Source: Candidatus Aegiribacteria sp. (GTDB lineage Bacteria; Fermentibacterota; Fermentibacteria; Fermentibacterales; JCC-6). Taken from it: a stretch of DNA of 64,000 nucleotides. Below the pieces are notes generated by a model that was not told the DNA's origin, ran no database searches, and was given only the letters and a program-made list of their open reading frames with translations. The DNA is taken from positions 16,246 to 80,245 of the forward strand of contig WTBT01000048.1 of assembly GCA_013138965.1 (NCBI GenBank). The letters are read 5' to 3'. The position numbers and the translations under genes are program-made. Of the stretch, positions 17,175 to 26,552 are shown piece after piece (position 1 is the first letter of the stretch; every line of letters begins with the position of its first letter).

Positions 17175-18443
17175 TTGAACGCTGAGTCACCCGAGCTTGT
17201 TTTCAGAACTTCCTACAATTATGCACCACTTCCGGGCAGGGTAGTCGATCTCTTCAACGAATGGAAAAAAGAGGGTAAACTGGGTTTCATGGAGCTTCCG
17301 GGAGATTCTGAACTTCTCGCTGAAACGCTGCGGCTTGTGGATACAGTAAGGGGGTACGCTGACCGCATGATAGTCTGCGGTATAGGCGGATCGTCCCTGG
17401 GGCTCAGAGCTCTTCTGAGCGCTTTCTCTAAAACCCCGGATAAGAAAGAGATCGTAATGGTGGCGGATTCACCGGATTCGGCTCTTATCCGTGAGCTTAC
17501 CAGTTGTATGGATCCCGACAGGACATCGGTTACTGTTGTCACCAAATCTGGCGGCACTGCTGAAACACTATCCCTATTTCTTTCTCTGTACAGTTGGATC
17601 GCCGAATCGGCAAACGGGGAAGAGGGAATAACAGTAATAACTGACCCTGAAAAGGGAGATCTTCGGCGGCTGGCAAGTGACAGAAAATGGTCATCACTTC
17701 CCGTTCCTTCCTCTGTAGGGGGGAGATACAGTGTTCTCAGTCCGGTGGGTCTCTTTCCCGCTGCTTTTGCGGAAATCAATGTGAAGGCTCTGCTTCAGGG
17801 CGCGCGGACAGTGATAACGGATTTTCGGGAGAGAGGCGCCGCAAGCCTGGCTGCGGAAATCGCCGCGGGATTCGTAAGTAATATCTCCAGTTATCCTGTT
17901 CACGCGCTGTTTCCATATAACGACAGGCTATTTGACACGGCGCTATGGTTCTCTCAACTCTGGGCGGAAAGCCTTGGCAAGAAGATGGATCTCTCGGGAA
18001 AGCCAACGGTGACGGGACAGACTCCACTCGCATGCAGGGGACCGGCTGACCAGCATTCTCTGCTTCAGCTGTTCATGGAGGGACCGGGGGACAAGACTGT
18101 GACCATTCTCACAACGCAGCCGGACAGGAATGCACCGAGAATACCGGCGGGATTCGAAGAATACCCTTCTATGGCATACCTTGAAGGTTATACCCCCGAT
18201 GAACTTAGAATAGCTGAAGCCTCAGCCACGGGAAAGGCTCTTGAAGAGAACGGCATACCGGTCAGTTACCTCGAAATGAAGAAACTGGATGAAAGAACCC
18301 TTGGAGAACTTATAATGTCACTTGAGATAGCAACCGTTCTGACGGGGCTGGCGCTTGATATCAACCCCCTTGACCAGCCAGGCGTGGAGAGGGGCAAGGT
18401 TCTGACCTATGCAGCCCTGAACCGTCCGGGGTATGAAGCTTGA
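17175..18443 (+). CDS. pgi: Glucose-6-phosphate isomerase
   Basis: This enzyme interconverts glucose-6-phosphate and fructose-6-phosphate in glycolysis and gluconeogenesis. The 422 residues carry the SIS-fold signatures: VCGIGGSSLGLRALLSAF (sugar-phosphate site), VVTKSGGTAETL, SVGGRYSVLSPVGLFPAAF, and the C-terminal DQPGVERGK with the catalytic-lysine region. The length is short, like GPI enzymes of Thermotoga and Bacillus rather than the ~550-residue enterobacterial form. The start is TTG with weak GGAGA upstream. The end overlaps the next gene by four bases. Confidence 0.93.
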   Translation: MNAESPELVFRTSYNYAPLPGRVVDLFNEWKKEGKLGFMELPGDSELLAETLRLVDTVRGYADRMIVCGIGGSSLGLRALLSAFSKTPDKKEIVMVADSPDSALIRELTSCMDPDRTSVTVVTKSGGTAETLSLFLSLYSWIAESANGEEGITVITDPEKGDLRRLASDRKWSSLPVPSSVGGRYSVLSPVGLFPAAFAEINVKALLQGARTVITDFRERGAASLAAEIAAGFVSNISSYPVHALFPYNDRLFDTALWFSQLWAESLGKKMDLSGKPTVTGQTPLACRGPADQHSLLQLFMEGPGDKTVTILTTQPDRNAPRIPAGFEEYPSMAYLEGYTPDELRIAEASATGKALEENGIPVSYLEMKKLDERTLGELIMSLEIATVLTGLALDINPLDQPGVERGKVLTYAALNRPGYEA

Positions 18444-19681
18444 TAAACTGCCTTATCCTTTCCGTTCTGACTGCTGTTATTGTTCTTCAGCCCGATCCGT
18501 CTGATGTTCTGGAGACATCACCCATTTACTCATGGACGGTTTCACAGCTGCTTGACTGGGAGACAAGATTTGTGAGGGATGGTGTTCCGGTGATAAGCTC
18601 CGGGTTTCAGCCGTTTCCCGGATGGGGGTCATTCGAGTCCATGAGCCTTAAATCTCCACTGGAAGCAGGAGTCTGGGGAAACGGAAGCTGGGAAATTGAT
18701 TTTGCTTCCTTTGCTGTTCCGGAGAGTTCATTTTCGAGCGGAGTGGGTCTGATCCAAAACACTTCATTAAACAGCAGATATTCAGCCTATCTAAGAAGAC
18801 CGCTGATGTCCCGTTTGCTGGTTGATTTTACGATGTCCAGAGAGGATACCCTTAATAATCAGAGGTACATCTTCCGTTCCGGCGAATTTGAAACTGGAGG
18901 CCGAGGCTGGCAGTCAACTGAAGATGGCTATACCCTGTGGGCCGGATGGAATCAAGGGGATGCAGCAGCCAGGATTTCATTCGCTCACTTTCATCCGGGG
19001 GGCAGGTACTGGGAAGCTCTTGGTTCCTATAGAATGGAGGTCTCCCGGTATGATATCCGAACCGCATGTGCAGTAAGCATTTCTGATGATTCGATCCTCC
19101 ATGCTGAAGCTCATATCCGGCTTGAATTCCCCGTATTTGGAATGAGGACTGTGTTAAGAAGCGATATTGTTGACCTTGATGGAGATGCTTTCCCCGGGGG
19201 CACTGCCGGTATACTCGCAGAATCAGGAATCTTCAACCTTCAGGCCGGGATTGCTGTCATGCCGGATTCCGATCCACGTTTTGTAGGGGTGGCAGGTATT
19301 GATCCTCTTGAGATTACTCTGGAAGCTGATAAGGATGGTTTTGAGGGAGGAATACAATCTCTGATAAGCACCAGTTACGGTTTTATGCATCTTGGAACCT
19401 CAATTAAGGAAGACACGGTCCGTTTCAGCGGAATCGCCCTGCCCTCTCTCCCCTGGGGAGCTTCGGGAAGGATACATGGAGGAGTTTCCTGGGAGCTCCT
19501 GCGAGCCGACAGCAATACCAGCGGAACCATGGATATCAAGTCCTTGTTTACATTAGGAGGGTTTGCATTCATTTTTGCACTTGAGGATGTTCTGGACGAT
19601 TACAGAAGTTATTCATTCGGAATAACATGGACTTTCAGCGATCATCCGCCGCGGATTATCGAAGAGGATGACAGAAACTGA
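18440..19681 (+). CDS. Putative exported beta-barrel protein, unknown
   Basis: I do not recognise a family. The 413 residues begin with a hydrophobic leader (LILSVLTAVIVL) and then alternate short amphipathic strands rich in Trp, Tyr, Gly and Ser (YTLWAGWNQG, GRYWEALGSYRMEVSRYDI, YSFGITWTFSDH). The near C-terminal aromatic strand, ending FGITWTF before a charged tail, is like outer-membrane barrel proteins. It overlaps pgi by four bases and purN by one, so it is part of the operon. Role unknown; an outer-membrane protein is an inference. Confidence 0.65.
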   Translation: MINCLILSVLTAVIVLQPDPSDVLETSPIYSWTVSQLLDWETRFVRDGVPVISSGFQPFPGWGSFESMSLKSPLEAGVWGNGSWEIDFASFAVPESSFSSGVGLIQNTSLNSRYSAYLRRPLMSRLLVDFTMSREDTLNNQRYIFRSGEFETGGRGWQSTEDGYTLWAGWNQGDAAARISFAHFHPGGRYWEALGSYRMEVSRYDIRTACAVSISDDSILHAEAHIRLEFPVFGMRTVLRSDIVDLDGDAFPGGTAGILAESGIFNLQAGIAVMPDSDPRFVGVAGIDPLEITLEADKDGFEGGIQSLISTSYGFMHLGTSIKEDTVRFSGIALPSLPWGASGRIHGGVSWELLRADSNTSGTMDIKSLFTLGGFAFIFALEDVLDDYRSYSFGITWTFSDHPPRIIEEDDRN

Positions 19682-20316
19682 TGATACTTGATAAAAGAGA
19701 TAAAGACAGCATACTCAGGATAGCAGTTCTTGCCTCAGGCAGGGGATCGAACTTCGAAGCTCTCTGCAACGGCGACACGGGAAATGGTAGAATTTCCCTG
19801 CTGATAACTGACAATGATGAAGCTGATGTTCTTCGAAAGGCATCCGCATTGGGAGTTGAAGCCCTTTATATGTCGCCGGGCAGGTTCCGTACAAAATTCG
19901 GGGAGACGGAGGAGAGTGAATGGACCCGTCTTTTGATGGACAGAGGCATTGAACTTGTCTGCCTGGCCGGTCTTATGAGAATAATCAAAGGTTCTATGCT
20001 GGAGGAGTTCCGGGGCAGAATCATGAACATACATCCATCACTCCTTCCATCCTTCCCCGGGCTGCACGCTCAGAAGCAGGCACTTGATTATGGCGTCCGA
20101 ATAACCGGCTGCACGGTCCATTACGTAGATGCCGATGTCGATACCGGTCCGATAATTCTTCAGAAAGCGGTCTATGTGAAGGATGATGATACAGTTGAAA
20201 CACTGTCCGGCAGGATACTGCAGCAGGAGCACATCGCATATTCCGAGGCTGTAAGGCTTTACTGCAGTGGTGTTTTTACCGATTCTGGAAGATATATATT
20301 GAAAACGGAAGAATGA
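19681..20316 (+). CDS. purN: Phosphoribosylglycinamide formyltransferase (PurN)
   Basis: PurN transfers a formyl group from 10-formyl-tetrahydrofolate to GAR in step three of purine synthesis. The 211 residues have the N-terminal VLASGRGSNFEAL phosphate loop, the catalytic Asn/His/Asp region with MNIHPSLLPSFPG and GCTVHYVDADVDTGPII. The ATG shares its A with the preceding gene's TGA (TGATG). The next gene starts 44 bases later, after a weak inverted repeat around 20320-20341. No other purine genes are adjacent. Confidence 0.93.
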   Translation: MILDKRDKDSILRIAVLASGRGSNFEALCNGDTGNGRISLLITDNDEADVLRKASALGVEALYMSPGRFRTKFGETEESEWTRLLMDRGIELVCLAGLMRIIKGSMLEEFRGRIMNIHPSLLPSFPGLHAQKQALDYGVRITGCTVHYVDADVDTGPIILQKAVYVKDDDTVETLSGRILQQEHIAYSEAVRLYCSGVFTDSGRYILKTEE

Positions 20317-20360
20317 CGGTTCTCCATTTGATGGAAGAACGTTTGAGAGGATAATGTAAA

Positions 20361-21290
20361 ATGTACTGGCTACTGATATGGATGATGCTATTTTCCACTT
20401 CGGATGATCCCGTCCCGGCTTTTCCCTCCCTTGAACTTCGCGTCAATGGAAACCCGCTTCCTGAGAACCGACTGGCATTTGTAGTGATGCCCGGTGATTC
20501 TGTAACGCTGTCAGTACATAATGAGAATACCGGATGGAGCGCTACGGAAGGGTATCCGTCCACCGGAGCCGGCGGTTCCTTCGGGTGGAGAGCCCCAAGG
20601 AGCCATGGTATCTTCCATATTGATGTAAGTTGCGCTGAAATGATTGAAAAGTACACCGTCATAGTCCCGGTTGAATCCTGCAGATGGAGGACCACTACTC
20701 TTAATTCCTTCCCCATCGGAAGTTATGGAGACGGGAACAACCGTGACCGCATGCCGGAATATTTCATTGAGCTGGGTTCCAACTCATCCGGGGCAAGGAT
20801 CTCAACCCATCTCACCCTTGGTCAGTTCCTCTGCCGTGTTGAGGGAGATTATCCACAGTACATGGCCTTTGATCTGAGACTGGCCGATAAGCTCGAAGTA
20901 ATACTGGCCGCGGTGCAGGAGGTTTATCCCCAGGCATCCGATATCCACAACATCAGCGGTTTCAGAACACCTGCATACAATGCCTCTATAGGCAACGAAA
21001 CGACTGAGAGCCTTCACCTTTACGGACAGGCCGCCGATATCTGGATTGAAAGCTGGCCCTCGAACAATCTCATGGACGATATCGATCGGAACAAACGAGT
21101 TGATGTATACGATGGCGAATATCTTGTTGAGATCGTCAGGAGGCTGGAAGTTGAGGGGAAAGTTATTACCGGAGGCGCGTCCGCGTACAGATGGATTCCT
21201 ACCCACGGCCCCTTTGTTCATATCGATATTCGCGGAAGCATGGCTGTCTGGCCTACGACCAGAACTCTTGTAACGGATCCAGTCATTTGA
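20361..21290 (+). CDS. Peptidase M15-like (YcbK/DUF882 type) exported protein
   Basis: M15-family zinc enzymes cleave D-Ala-D-Ala or cross-links in peptidoglycan. This 309-residue protein has a short hydrophobic start, an N-terminal beta-rich Ig-like part (to about 120) and a C-terminal M15 domain. The zinc-site pattern is visible: SGFRTPAYN, SLHLYGQAADIWI (HxxxxxxD) and the terminal THGPFVHIDIRG (HxD-type ligand). The start ATG has GAGAGG upstream. The next gene is an L,D-transpeptidase 14 bases later, a sensible partner in peptidoglycan remodelling. Confidence 0.82.
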   Translation: MYWLLIWMMLFSTSDDPVPAFPSLELRVNGNPLPENRLAFVVMPGDSVTLSVHNENTGWSATEGYPSTGAGGSFGWRAPRSHGIFHIDVSCAEMIEKYTVIVPVESCRWRTTTLNSFPIGSYGDGNNRDRMPEYFIELGSNSSGARISTHLTLGQFLCRVEGDYPQYMAFDLRLADKLEVILAAVQEVYPQASDIHNISGFRTPAYNASIGNETTESLHLYGQAADIWIESWPSNNLMDDIDRNKRVDVYDGEYLVEIVRRLEVEGKVITGGASAYRWIPTHGPFVHIDIRGSMAVWPTTRTLVTDPVI

Positions 21291-21304
21291 AAGGCACAAC
21301 CTGA

Positions 21305-22111
21305 ATGAATTCACTTAAAACTGCCACTATAGTACTCGCCTGTGTGCTTCTGGCCGGTCTTATCATCAGTTTGGTGAGTGCGGATGCTCTATCAAGAAAG
21401 CTGATAGACCTGCAGCTGGACTACATGTTCGCCATGGATGAATTGCGGATACTCAGTTCTGAAAGAGATACGCTTGTGGATATACATTCTTTCTACCGTC
21501 TGCGGGCCGATTCACTGGATCTGCTGAAATACAGGCTGGATTCCCTCCAGGCTTTGATGCAGGTGTTTGAACTGAATGAAAACTATGTAGGATACTACCT
21601 TCTTATCGATACCTACCAGAACAGATTTCACATCAGAAGGAACATCGGTGACGGTGACGATATCCTGGTGAGGTCAGGCTACTGTGCTACAGGAAAAGGA
21701 TGGACAAATAACGATCAGGGCCAGGTGTGGGATTTCTCCACACCCAGAGGTCTCAGGTACGTAATAGAAAAGAGTGAGAATCCATACTGGTACAGACCGG
21801 ACTGGTACTGGGAGGAGATGAACATTATACCTCCGGAACCGGATGAGTACATCGTTATTCCTGATACGATCTCATGGGAGGAGCAGATATCCTTCTACCA
21901 TGATTCCCTGACTGCGGCCGAGAGGGTTTATGTCAAAAGGGTTCCCGGAGCTCTGGGTTCGTACAAGATTGACCTCGGTGGCGGGATTCTTATCCATTAC
22001 GGAGTGGGTAGAGGCAGAAATGTAAGTCACGGATGCATCAGAATGGGAAGCAGCGATCTGGAGGCTCTGTACAGTTTACTTCCAGTCGGCGCTCCTGTAA
22101 TCATATATTGA
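21305..22111 (+). CDS. L,D-transpeptidase (YkuD domain)
   Basis: YkuD enzymes form 3-3 cross-links or attach proteins to peptidoglycan using a catalytic cysteine. The 268-residue protein has an N-terminal membrane anchor or signal (TATIVLACVLLAGLIISLV) and a coiled region of about 50 residues. The catalytic domain ends in IHYGVGRGRNVSHGCIRMG, with His231 and the nucleophile Cys244 of the SHGCIR motif. The fold is periplasmic. It sits between the M15 peptidase and the PQQ-propeller gene. Confidence 0.9.
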   Translation: MNSLKTATIVLACVLLAGLIISLVSADALSRKLIDLQLDYMFAMDELRILSSERDTLVDIHSFYRLRADSLDLLKYRLDSLQALMQVFELNENYVGYYLLIDTYQNRFHIRRNIGDGDDILVRSGYCATGKGWTNNDQGQVWDFSTPRGLRYVIEKSENPYWYRPDWYWEEMNIIPPEPDEYIVIPDTISWEEQISFYHDSLTAAERVYVKRVPGALGSYKIDLGGGILIHYGVGRGRNVSHGCIRMGSSDLEALYSLLPVGAPVIIY

Positions 22112-22123
22112 GAGGTTGTTCGG

Positions 22124-23575
22124 TTGCACAAATCACATGTTCATATTGAAGAGAGCATCAAGATTTCCCGGAACACTGACAGCAGACATATCCTCATTAT
22201 CGGAATATCTCTGATAGTCGCACTCATACTGCTGTTCCTTATCTCAATGCTCTTCAATTCACCTGGATCGGACGGAGGACTGGGACAGGTGGTTCCGGCC
22301 GATTCATCCGATACTGAGACTTTGACTGTTATTGAAGATGAACTCTTCCTTGAGGAAATACCGGAGTTCTGGCTTCAGGCAAGAGCCTTATCAACGGGCA
22401 ATGCCGGGTGGGGGCCGGATATAGTCGCTCCCTTTGATAAACTCTGGTTCATCAGATCAAATGCGGGAAGGGAGTTCTTCTCATCTCCGGCCTTTGTTGA
22501 CGGAGTACTCTATTTTGGCTGCAACGACGGCAATCTGCGTGCTGTGGACGCTGCCCACGGTTCTGTGAAATGGACATTCGCTACTGTCTGTGGAATTTCT
22601 GGAGAGCCGGCAGTGGATTCCACAACAGTATACTTCGGCGGTCAGGACGGCATTATCTACGCCCTCGACAGATTCTCCGGAAACAAACGATGGTCAGCCG
22701 GTCTCGGTTATCATGTATTCTGTAATACAGCCATTCTTTCCGATACGCTTATCCTTACAGGCAATTCAATGGGGAAGATCTGCGCTTTGAATGCCCGCAC
22801 CGGCGAACCGGTATGGGACGATGAGATCGGAGGGATAATCCTGGGTCCTGTTATAGTTGATTCCATGGCTGTGTTTTCCACTGAGAGCGGGAATATTGTC
22901 GCATTCGATCCTGAAGGGAATCGGCTCTGGGCCAGAGACTACAGCAGTCAGGCGTCACCGCCTTCGGCTGATGACACAGGTGTATATGCCGGTTTTTCAA
23001 ACGGTGTCGTAAGGAAATTCTCCCTGCATGACGGACATGTCATGTGGGAAACCGATATTGTAAGTTCTGCTTCAAGATGCCTCCTGGCACGCCCCGTGAT
23101 AGTGGGAGACGTGGTTCTCGCAGCCACAAATGATGGGCAGCTCATCTCCCTGGCAGCCTCTGACGGGACCCTACTCTGGAGACAGAATTTTGATAACTGG
23201 ATTCAGCTGCCGCCTGCAGTGGGGCAGGAGATGGTCTACGTAGCCTGCGATGATCAGAGGATGCATATTCTTGACCTTAATACCGGAGCAAAGCTTGATT
23301 CTCTTGAAATGGATGGTTATTCCGGAACAGCGCCTCTTCTTGTCAACGGCACACTCTATTTCGGGAACACTTCCGGTGACTTCATAGCTCTTAGGGGTAC
23401 TGTACCTGAAGAGGATTCACTTGAGACAGCGGAAGAGCTGCTGGAAGAGCTGTCTGATGCAGTTATCGAAGAGGCGGTTACCGATGAGGAAACTCCAATG
23501 GAAATGATACAGGCGCTTCCAGGGGGCCGGGAGAATGATCCCGAGAGCGCTGCTGATTCAACGGAGACGGAGTGA
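22124..23575 (+). CDS. Membrane-anchored PQQ-like beta-propeller protein (BamB-like)
   Basis: The 483-residue protein has one N-terminal transmembrane helix (ILIIGISLIVALILLFLISML), a linker, then repeated PQQ/WD-type blades. Typical blade sequences include YFGCNDGNLRAVDAAHGSVKWTF, YFGGQDGIIYALDRFSGNKRW and ISLAASDGTLLWRQNF. The C-terminal ~60 residues are acidic and Glu-rich (EEDSLETAEELLEELSD). BamB lipoproteins assist outer-membrane protein assembly, but this one has a helix anchor instead of a lipobox, so a different scaffold role is possible. The start is TTG. Confidence 0.8.
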   Translation: MHKSHVHIEESIKISRNTDSRHILIIGISLIVALILLFLISMLFNSPGSDGGLGQVVPADSSDTETLTVIEDELFLEEIPEFWLQARALSTGNAGWGPDIVAPFDKLWFIRSNAGREFFSSPAFVDGVLYFGCNDGNLRAVDAAHGSVKWTFATVCGISGEPAVDSTTVYFGGQDGIIYALDRFSGNKRWSAGLGYHVFCNTAILSDTLILTGNSMGKICALNARTGEPVWDDEIGGIILGPVIVDSMAVFSTESGNIVAFDPEGNRLWARDYSSQASPPSADDTGVYAGFSNGVVRKFSLHDGHVMWETDIVSSASRCLLARPVIVGDVVLAATNDGQLISLAASDGTLLWRQNFDNWIQLPPAVGQEMVYVACDDQRMHILDLNTGAKLDSLEMDGYSGTAPLLVNGTLYFGNTSGDFIALRGTVPEEDSLETAEELLEELSDAVIEEAVTDEETPMEMIQALPGGRENDPESAADSTETE

Positions 23576-24447
23576 TGAAGAAACCTGACAGAATACGCTC
23601 TGGATACGCAGCAATAGCCGGGGCTGCGAATTCAGGTAAATCAGCCCTGATCAACGCTCTTTCATGCAGGAATATATCTCCTTCGTACAACTTTAAAGGT
23701 ATAACAAGGATTCCCATCTCAAGCATATATATGACTGAAAATGAACAGGTATGCTTCATTGATACTCCTCCACTGGATTATTATGAAGATGAAGAACTTT
23801 TCAGCAGCGTTGACGTCATATGCCTGACTCTTAACTCCACCGAACTATCAACAAAGCTGAAATCTCCGGTTCTGCGAAGCTTCATAAACAGAAATAGACA
23901 ACTTCCTATAATATTCGTGCCTACTTTCATCGATTACTTTCCCGCAGAACTCCATGGAGCTTTTACAAACCAGATATCAATGTCGGTCAATTATCAGGAG
24001 ATAGTTCCAGTATGCGCTCCCTGCGGTCAGGGAATTAAAAGGCTTCACAGTGTGATATTGAAATACTTGCCTGAAAGGGGCAGGCTGTTTCCTGACGGCT
24101 GCACCTCACTGCATTCGGAAAGATTTCTGGTAAGCGAACAGATCAGGATAAGTCTTTTCAGTGTGCTTCCAGCAGATATAGCAGCTTCAACCGCGGTACA
24201 GATCGAGGAATTTTCCATACGCGATGATAAGAGGTACGTCAGGGCCAATCTGCATGTTGCCCGTCATTCGAACAAGGGCGTGGTAATCGGCAGGAAGGGA
24301 GCAATGCTTCAGAACATAGCGGATATAGCGTCAAAGGGTGCTTCCAGAATTATCGAAAGACCCCTTTATCTTGATCTATGGGTGAAGGTCAGGGAATCGT
24401 GGCCTGAAAACCGTGATGACCTCCTTGAATTCGGGTATCTCTATTGA
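23575..24447 (+). CDS. era: Era-like GTPase with degenerate G4 motif and intact KH domain
   Basis: Era binds the 3' end of 16S rRNA through a C-terminal KH domain and matures the small subunit. The P-loop GAANSGKSALIN is intact, and FIDTPPLDYYED stands for the usual DTPG (G3 altered). The NKxD G4 motif expected around residues 105-120 reads FVPTFIDYF, so the base-specificity Asn/Lys is not recognisable. The KH domain is good (VVIGRKGAMLQNIADIASKGA, then YLDLWVKVRESW). Length 290 residues is normal. Start: ATG overlapping the upstream TGA; GTG 23572 is an alternative. The next gene, scpA, overlaps it. Confidence 0.82.
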   Translation: MKKPDRIRSGYAAIAGAANSGKSALINALSCRNISPSYNFKGITRIPISSIYMTENEQVCFIDTPPLDYYEDEELFSSVDVICLTLNSTELSTKLKSPVLRSFINRNRQLPIIFVPTFIDYFPAELHGAFTNQISMSVNYQEIVPVCAPCGQGIKRLHSVILKYLPERGRLFPDGCTSLHSERFLVSEQIRISLFSVLPADIAASTAVQIEEFSIRDDKRYVRANLHVARHSNKGVVIGRKGAMLQNIADIASKGASRIIERPLYLDLWVKVRESWPENRDDLLEFGYLY

Positions 24448-25196
24448 AGGAAAAGACCGTTCTCGGCAACAGCTGCAGGATAGAACTGGAGGCTTTTGAA
24501 GGTCCCCTTGACCTTCTTCTGTATCTATTGCGGCGGGATGAGATCGATATTTACGATATCCCGGTTGCTCATGTAGCCGGCCAGTTCCTGCAATATATCA
24601 GAAGAGCCCAAGAGCTTGATCTGGACATAGCCAGTGAGTACCTGGTTATGGCTGCCACACTTACGAAGATGAAAAGCAAGGCTCTCCTCCCGGCGCACAG
24701 GTATGACGGGGAGGAGGAGGTTGATCCGGGAGCTGAACTGAGGCGTCAGCTCATACTCTACAGAGCTTTCCGCATGATAGCGGAAGAACTGCAGAGAAGC
24801 GAAGAAACCTGGACAGATATCTATACGTCACCCGGCGAACGTGCCAGATGGTCATCTGATTTCATTGAGATCGAACCGGGACAGGCATCACTGCTTGACC
24901 TTCTGAAAGCTCTCAACAGCCTCTCCGAAGAGGAAGCTGAACTTCCATCTCAGAGAATTCAGCGAACCCTTCTGACCATCAGCGAATGTATAGGTACACT
25001 TGAAAAAAAAATAGTTCCCGGTAAGACCGTTTCCTTCAGAGAAATAATCGGTCCTCAGCCCGAAAGATCCAGAATTGTATCATATTTCATCACAATTCTT
25101 GAGCTTATAAGAAGAGGATGGATATGCTGCCACCAGGCGTATCCGTTCTCTGAAATAGGGCTCCAACGTACTGAAAGGTGGAGCGTTGATTCTTGA
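24444..25196 (+). CDS. scpA: Segregation and condensation protein A (ScpA)
   Basis: ScpA is the kleisin subunit of the bacterial SMC condensin complex. The 250 residues start near the canonical FEGPLDLLLYLLRRDEIDIYDIPVAHVAGQF. They contain ASEYLVMAATLTKMKSKALLP (SMC-neck-binding helix), and a C-terminal winged-helix (VSYFITILELIRRGWI). The start is TTG overlapping the era stop by four bases. It overlaps scpB by 11 bases, a typical arrangement for co-translated partners. Confidence 0.94.
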   Translation: MKEKTVLGNSCRIELEAFEGPLDLLLYLLRRDEIDIYDIPVAHVAGQFLQYIRRAQELDLDIASEYLVMAATLTKMKSKALLPAHRYDGEEEVDPGAELRRQLILYRAFRMIAEELQRSEETWTDIYTSPGERARWSSDFIEIEPGQASLLDLLKALNSLSEEEAELPSQRIQRTLLTISECIGTLEKKIVPGKTVSFREIIGPQPERSRIVSYFITILELIRRGWICCHQAYPFSEIGLQRTERWSVDS

Positions 25197-25764
25197 CAGA
25201 TTAGCAAGAGAAGTAGAAGCATTGATCTTCGCTTCAGAAAAGCCGCTCAGCATCGAGCAGCTGTGTGAATACACCGGAAGCGGTGAGGATTCTATTCATC
25301 AGGCCCTGGACAGGCTTAACAAGTCATTCCTGGATCAGCAGCATGCCCTGACGATAATAGAAGTTGCAGGCGGATTCCGTATCGCAACAGACAGAGAGTT
25401 CGGAGATGTTGTCTCGCAGCTTTTCGAGGGGAGGAAACCGGGGAAACTGTCCCGGGCAGCCCTTGAGACAATGGCTGTGATTGCTTACAGTCAGCCATGT
25501 ACCAGGATAGCAATAGAATCCATAAGAGGAGTTAACTGCGACAGCGCCATAAGAACGCTGCTGGAAAGGGATATGATAAGGATCTCAGGAAGAATGGAAA
25601 CACCGGGAAGGCCTCTGCTGTATTCGACAACCAGAACTTTCCTGGAGTATTTCGGGCTTAGCAACCTGGACCACCTTCCAAGGTTCGATGAAATTGAAGA
25701 ACTCCTCGGCATGAGTTCCTCTGAATTGGAGGAGAGGGATCTGTTTGGCTCAGGAGAAGAATAG
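25186..25764 (+). CDS. scpB: Segregation and condensation protein B (ScpB)
   Basis: ScpB forms a dimer that bridges ScpA in the SMC condensin. The 192-residue protein has two winged-helix regions: VEALIFASEKPLSIEQLCEY at the N-terminus, and ALETMAVIAYSQPCTRIAIESIRGVNCDSAIRTLLERDMI, the family's most conserved stretch. TTG is the start. The end overlaps the next gene's start by 20 bases. Confidence 0.94.
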   Translation: MILDRLAREVEALIFASEKPLSIEQLCEYTGSGEDSIHQALDRLNKSFLDQQHALTIIEVAGGFRIATDREFGDVVSQLFEGRKPGKLSRAALETMAVIAYSQPCTRIAIESIRGVNCDSAIRTLLERDMIRISGRMETPGRPLLYSTTRTFLEYFGLSNLDHLPRFDEIEELLGMSSSELEERDLFGSGEE

Positions 25765-26473
25765 TTACCGACTGAACAGATACCTCGCGAGGGCAGGGAT
25801 AGCTTCCAGAAGAAAGAGCGACCTTCTTATCCAGGAAGGTAAAATATCGGTCAACGGTGAAATCATCACTATTCCCGGGTTCAGGGTATCCGACACGGAC
25901 GAGGTAACCTATAAGGGGCATTCGATTAAGCTTCAACCTTTCCGGACGGCTGTCCTTAACAAACCACATGGTTTCGAGACAACACTGTCGCCTGATTCGA
26001 AGAGGTCTATTCTAAGGCTGATACGTGGTCTTCCGCCGGGAACGGTGCCGGTGGGTCGTCTGGACATTAACACCGGTGGACTGCTCCTGCTCAGTAATGA
26101 CGGAGAGCTGGTAAACCGTCTTACTCATCCTTCATGGGAAGTTGAAAGGGAATACAGAGTTTTCCTGAAGAACCAGCCCGGTCCATCAGCGCTGCGATCT
26201 CTCAGAAAAGGGGCTTCGATAGGTCATGGGGAATTCTCAAAACCAATCTCTGTTAAATCCTCGGGAAAGAATTCGATTAACGTAGTTCTGCGAACCGGAA
26301 GGAATCATGAAGTTCGCAGACTGCTTGAAGCATGCGGTATTCACCTTGAAGGCCTTGAACGTGTTCGATATGGATCCGTTACCTTGAAGGGTTTGCAGCG
26401 GGGTAAATGGCGTCTGCTTGACGATGACGAACTTAAGGCTCTGATGAAAACCGTCAGACTCGATTACAATTGA
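25745..26473 (+). CDS. rluB: RluB/RsuA-family pseudouridine synthase
   Basis: These enzymes isomerise uridine to pseudouridine in rRNA. The 242-residue protein begins with an S4 RNA-binding domain (YLARAGIASRRKSDLLIQEGKISVNGE). The catalytic domain has the GRLDINTGGLLLLSNDGEL motif with the catalytic Asp, and ends with RNHEVRRLLEACG and GLERVRYG. The TTG start overlaps scpB. The scpA-scpB-rluB order is common in bacteria. Whether it is RluB, RsuA or RluE cannot be settled by reading; RluB is the usual partner in this order. Confidence 0.9.
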   Translation: MAQEKNSYRLNRYLARAGIASRRKSDLLIQEGKISVNGEIITIPGFRVSDTDEVTYKGHSIKLQPFRTAVLNKPHGFETTLSPDSKRSILRLIRGLPPGTVPVGRLDINTGGLLLLSNDGELVNRLTHPSWEVEREYRVFLKNQPGPSALRSLRKGASIGHGEFSKPISVKSSGKNSINVVLRTGRNHEVRRLLEACGIHLEGLERVRYGSVTLKGLQRGKWRLLDDDELKALMKTVRLDYN

Positions 26474-26500
26474 CAAAAATCCGCTCTATTGACTTATACT
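26470..26500 (+). promoter_or_regulatory. Predicted sigma-70-type promoter upstream of cmk
   Basis: TTGACA at 26470-26475 and TATACT at 26495-26500 are near-consensus; the spacer is 19 bases, longer than the optimal 17. It overlaps the rluB stop codon and would drive cmk, plsC and rpsA. Prediction from sequence only. Confidence 0.6.
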
Positions 26501-26552
26501 CTGATTATTCCAATATTTGCAGCCACTTTGAATAGAAAGGGTGTGACCTTGC

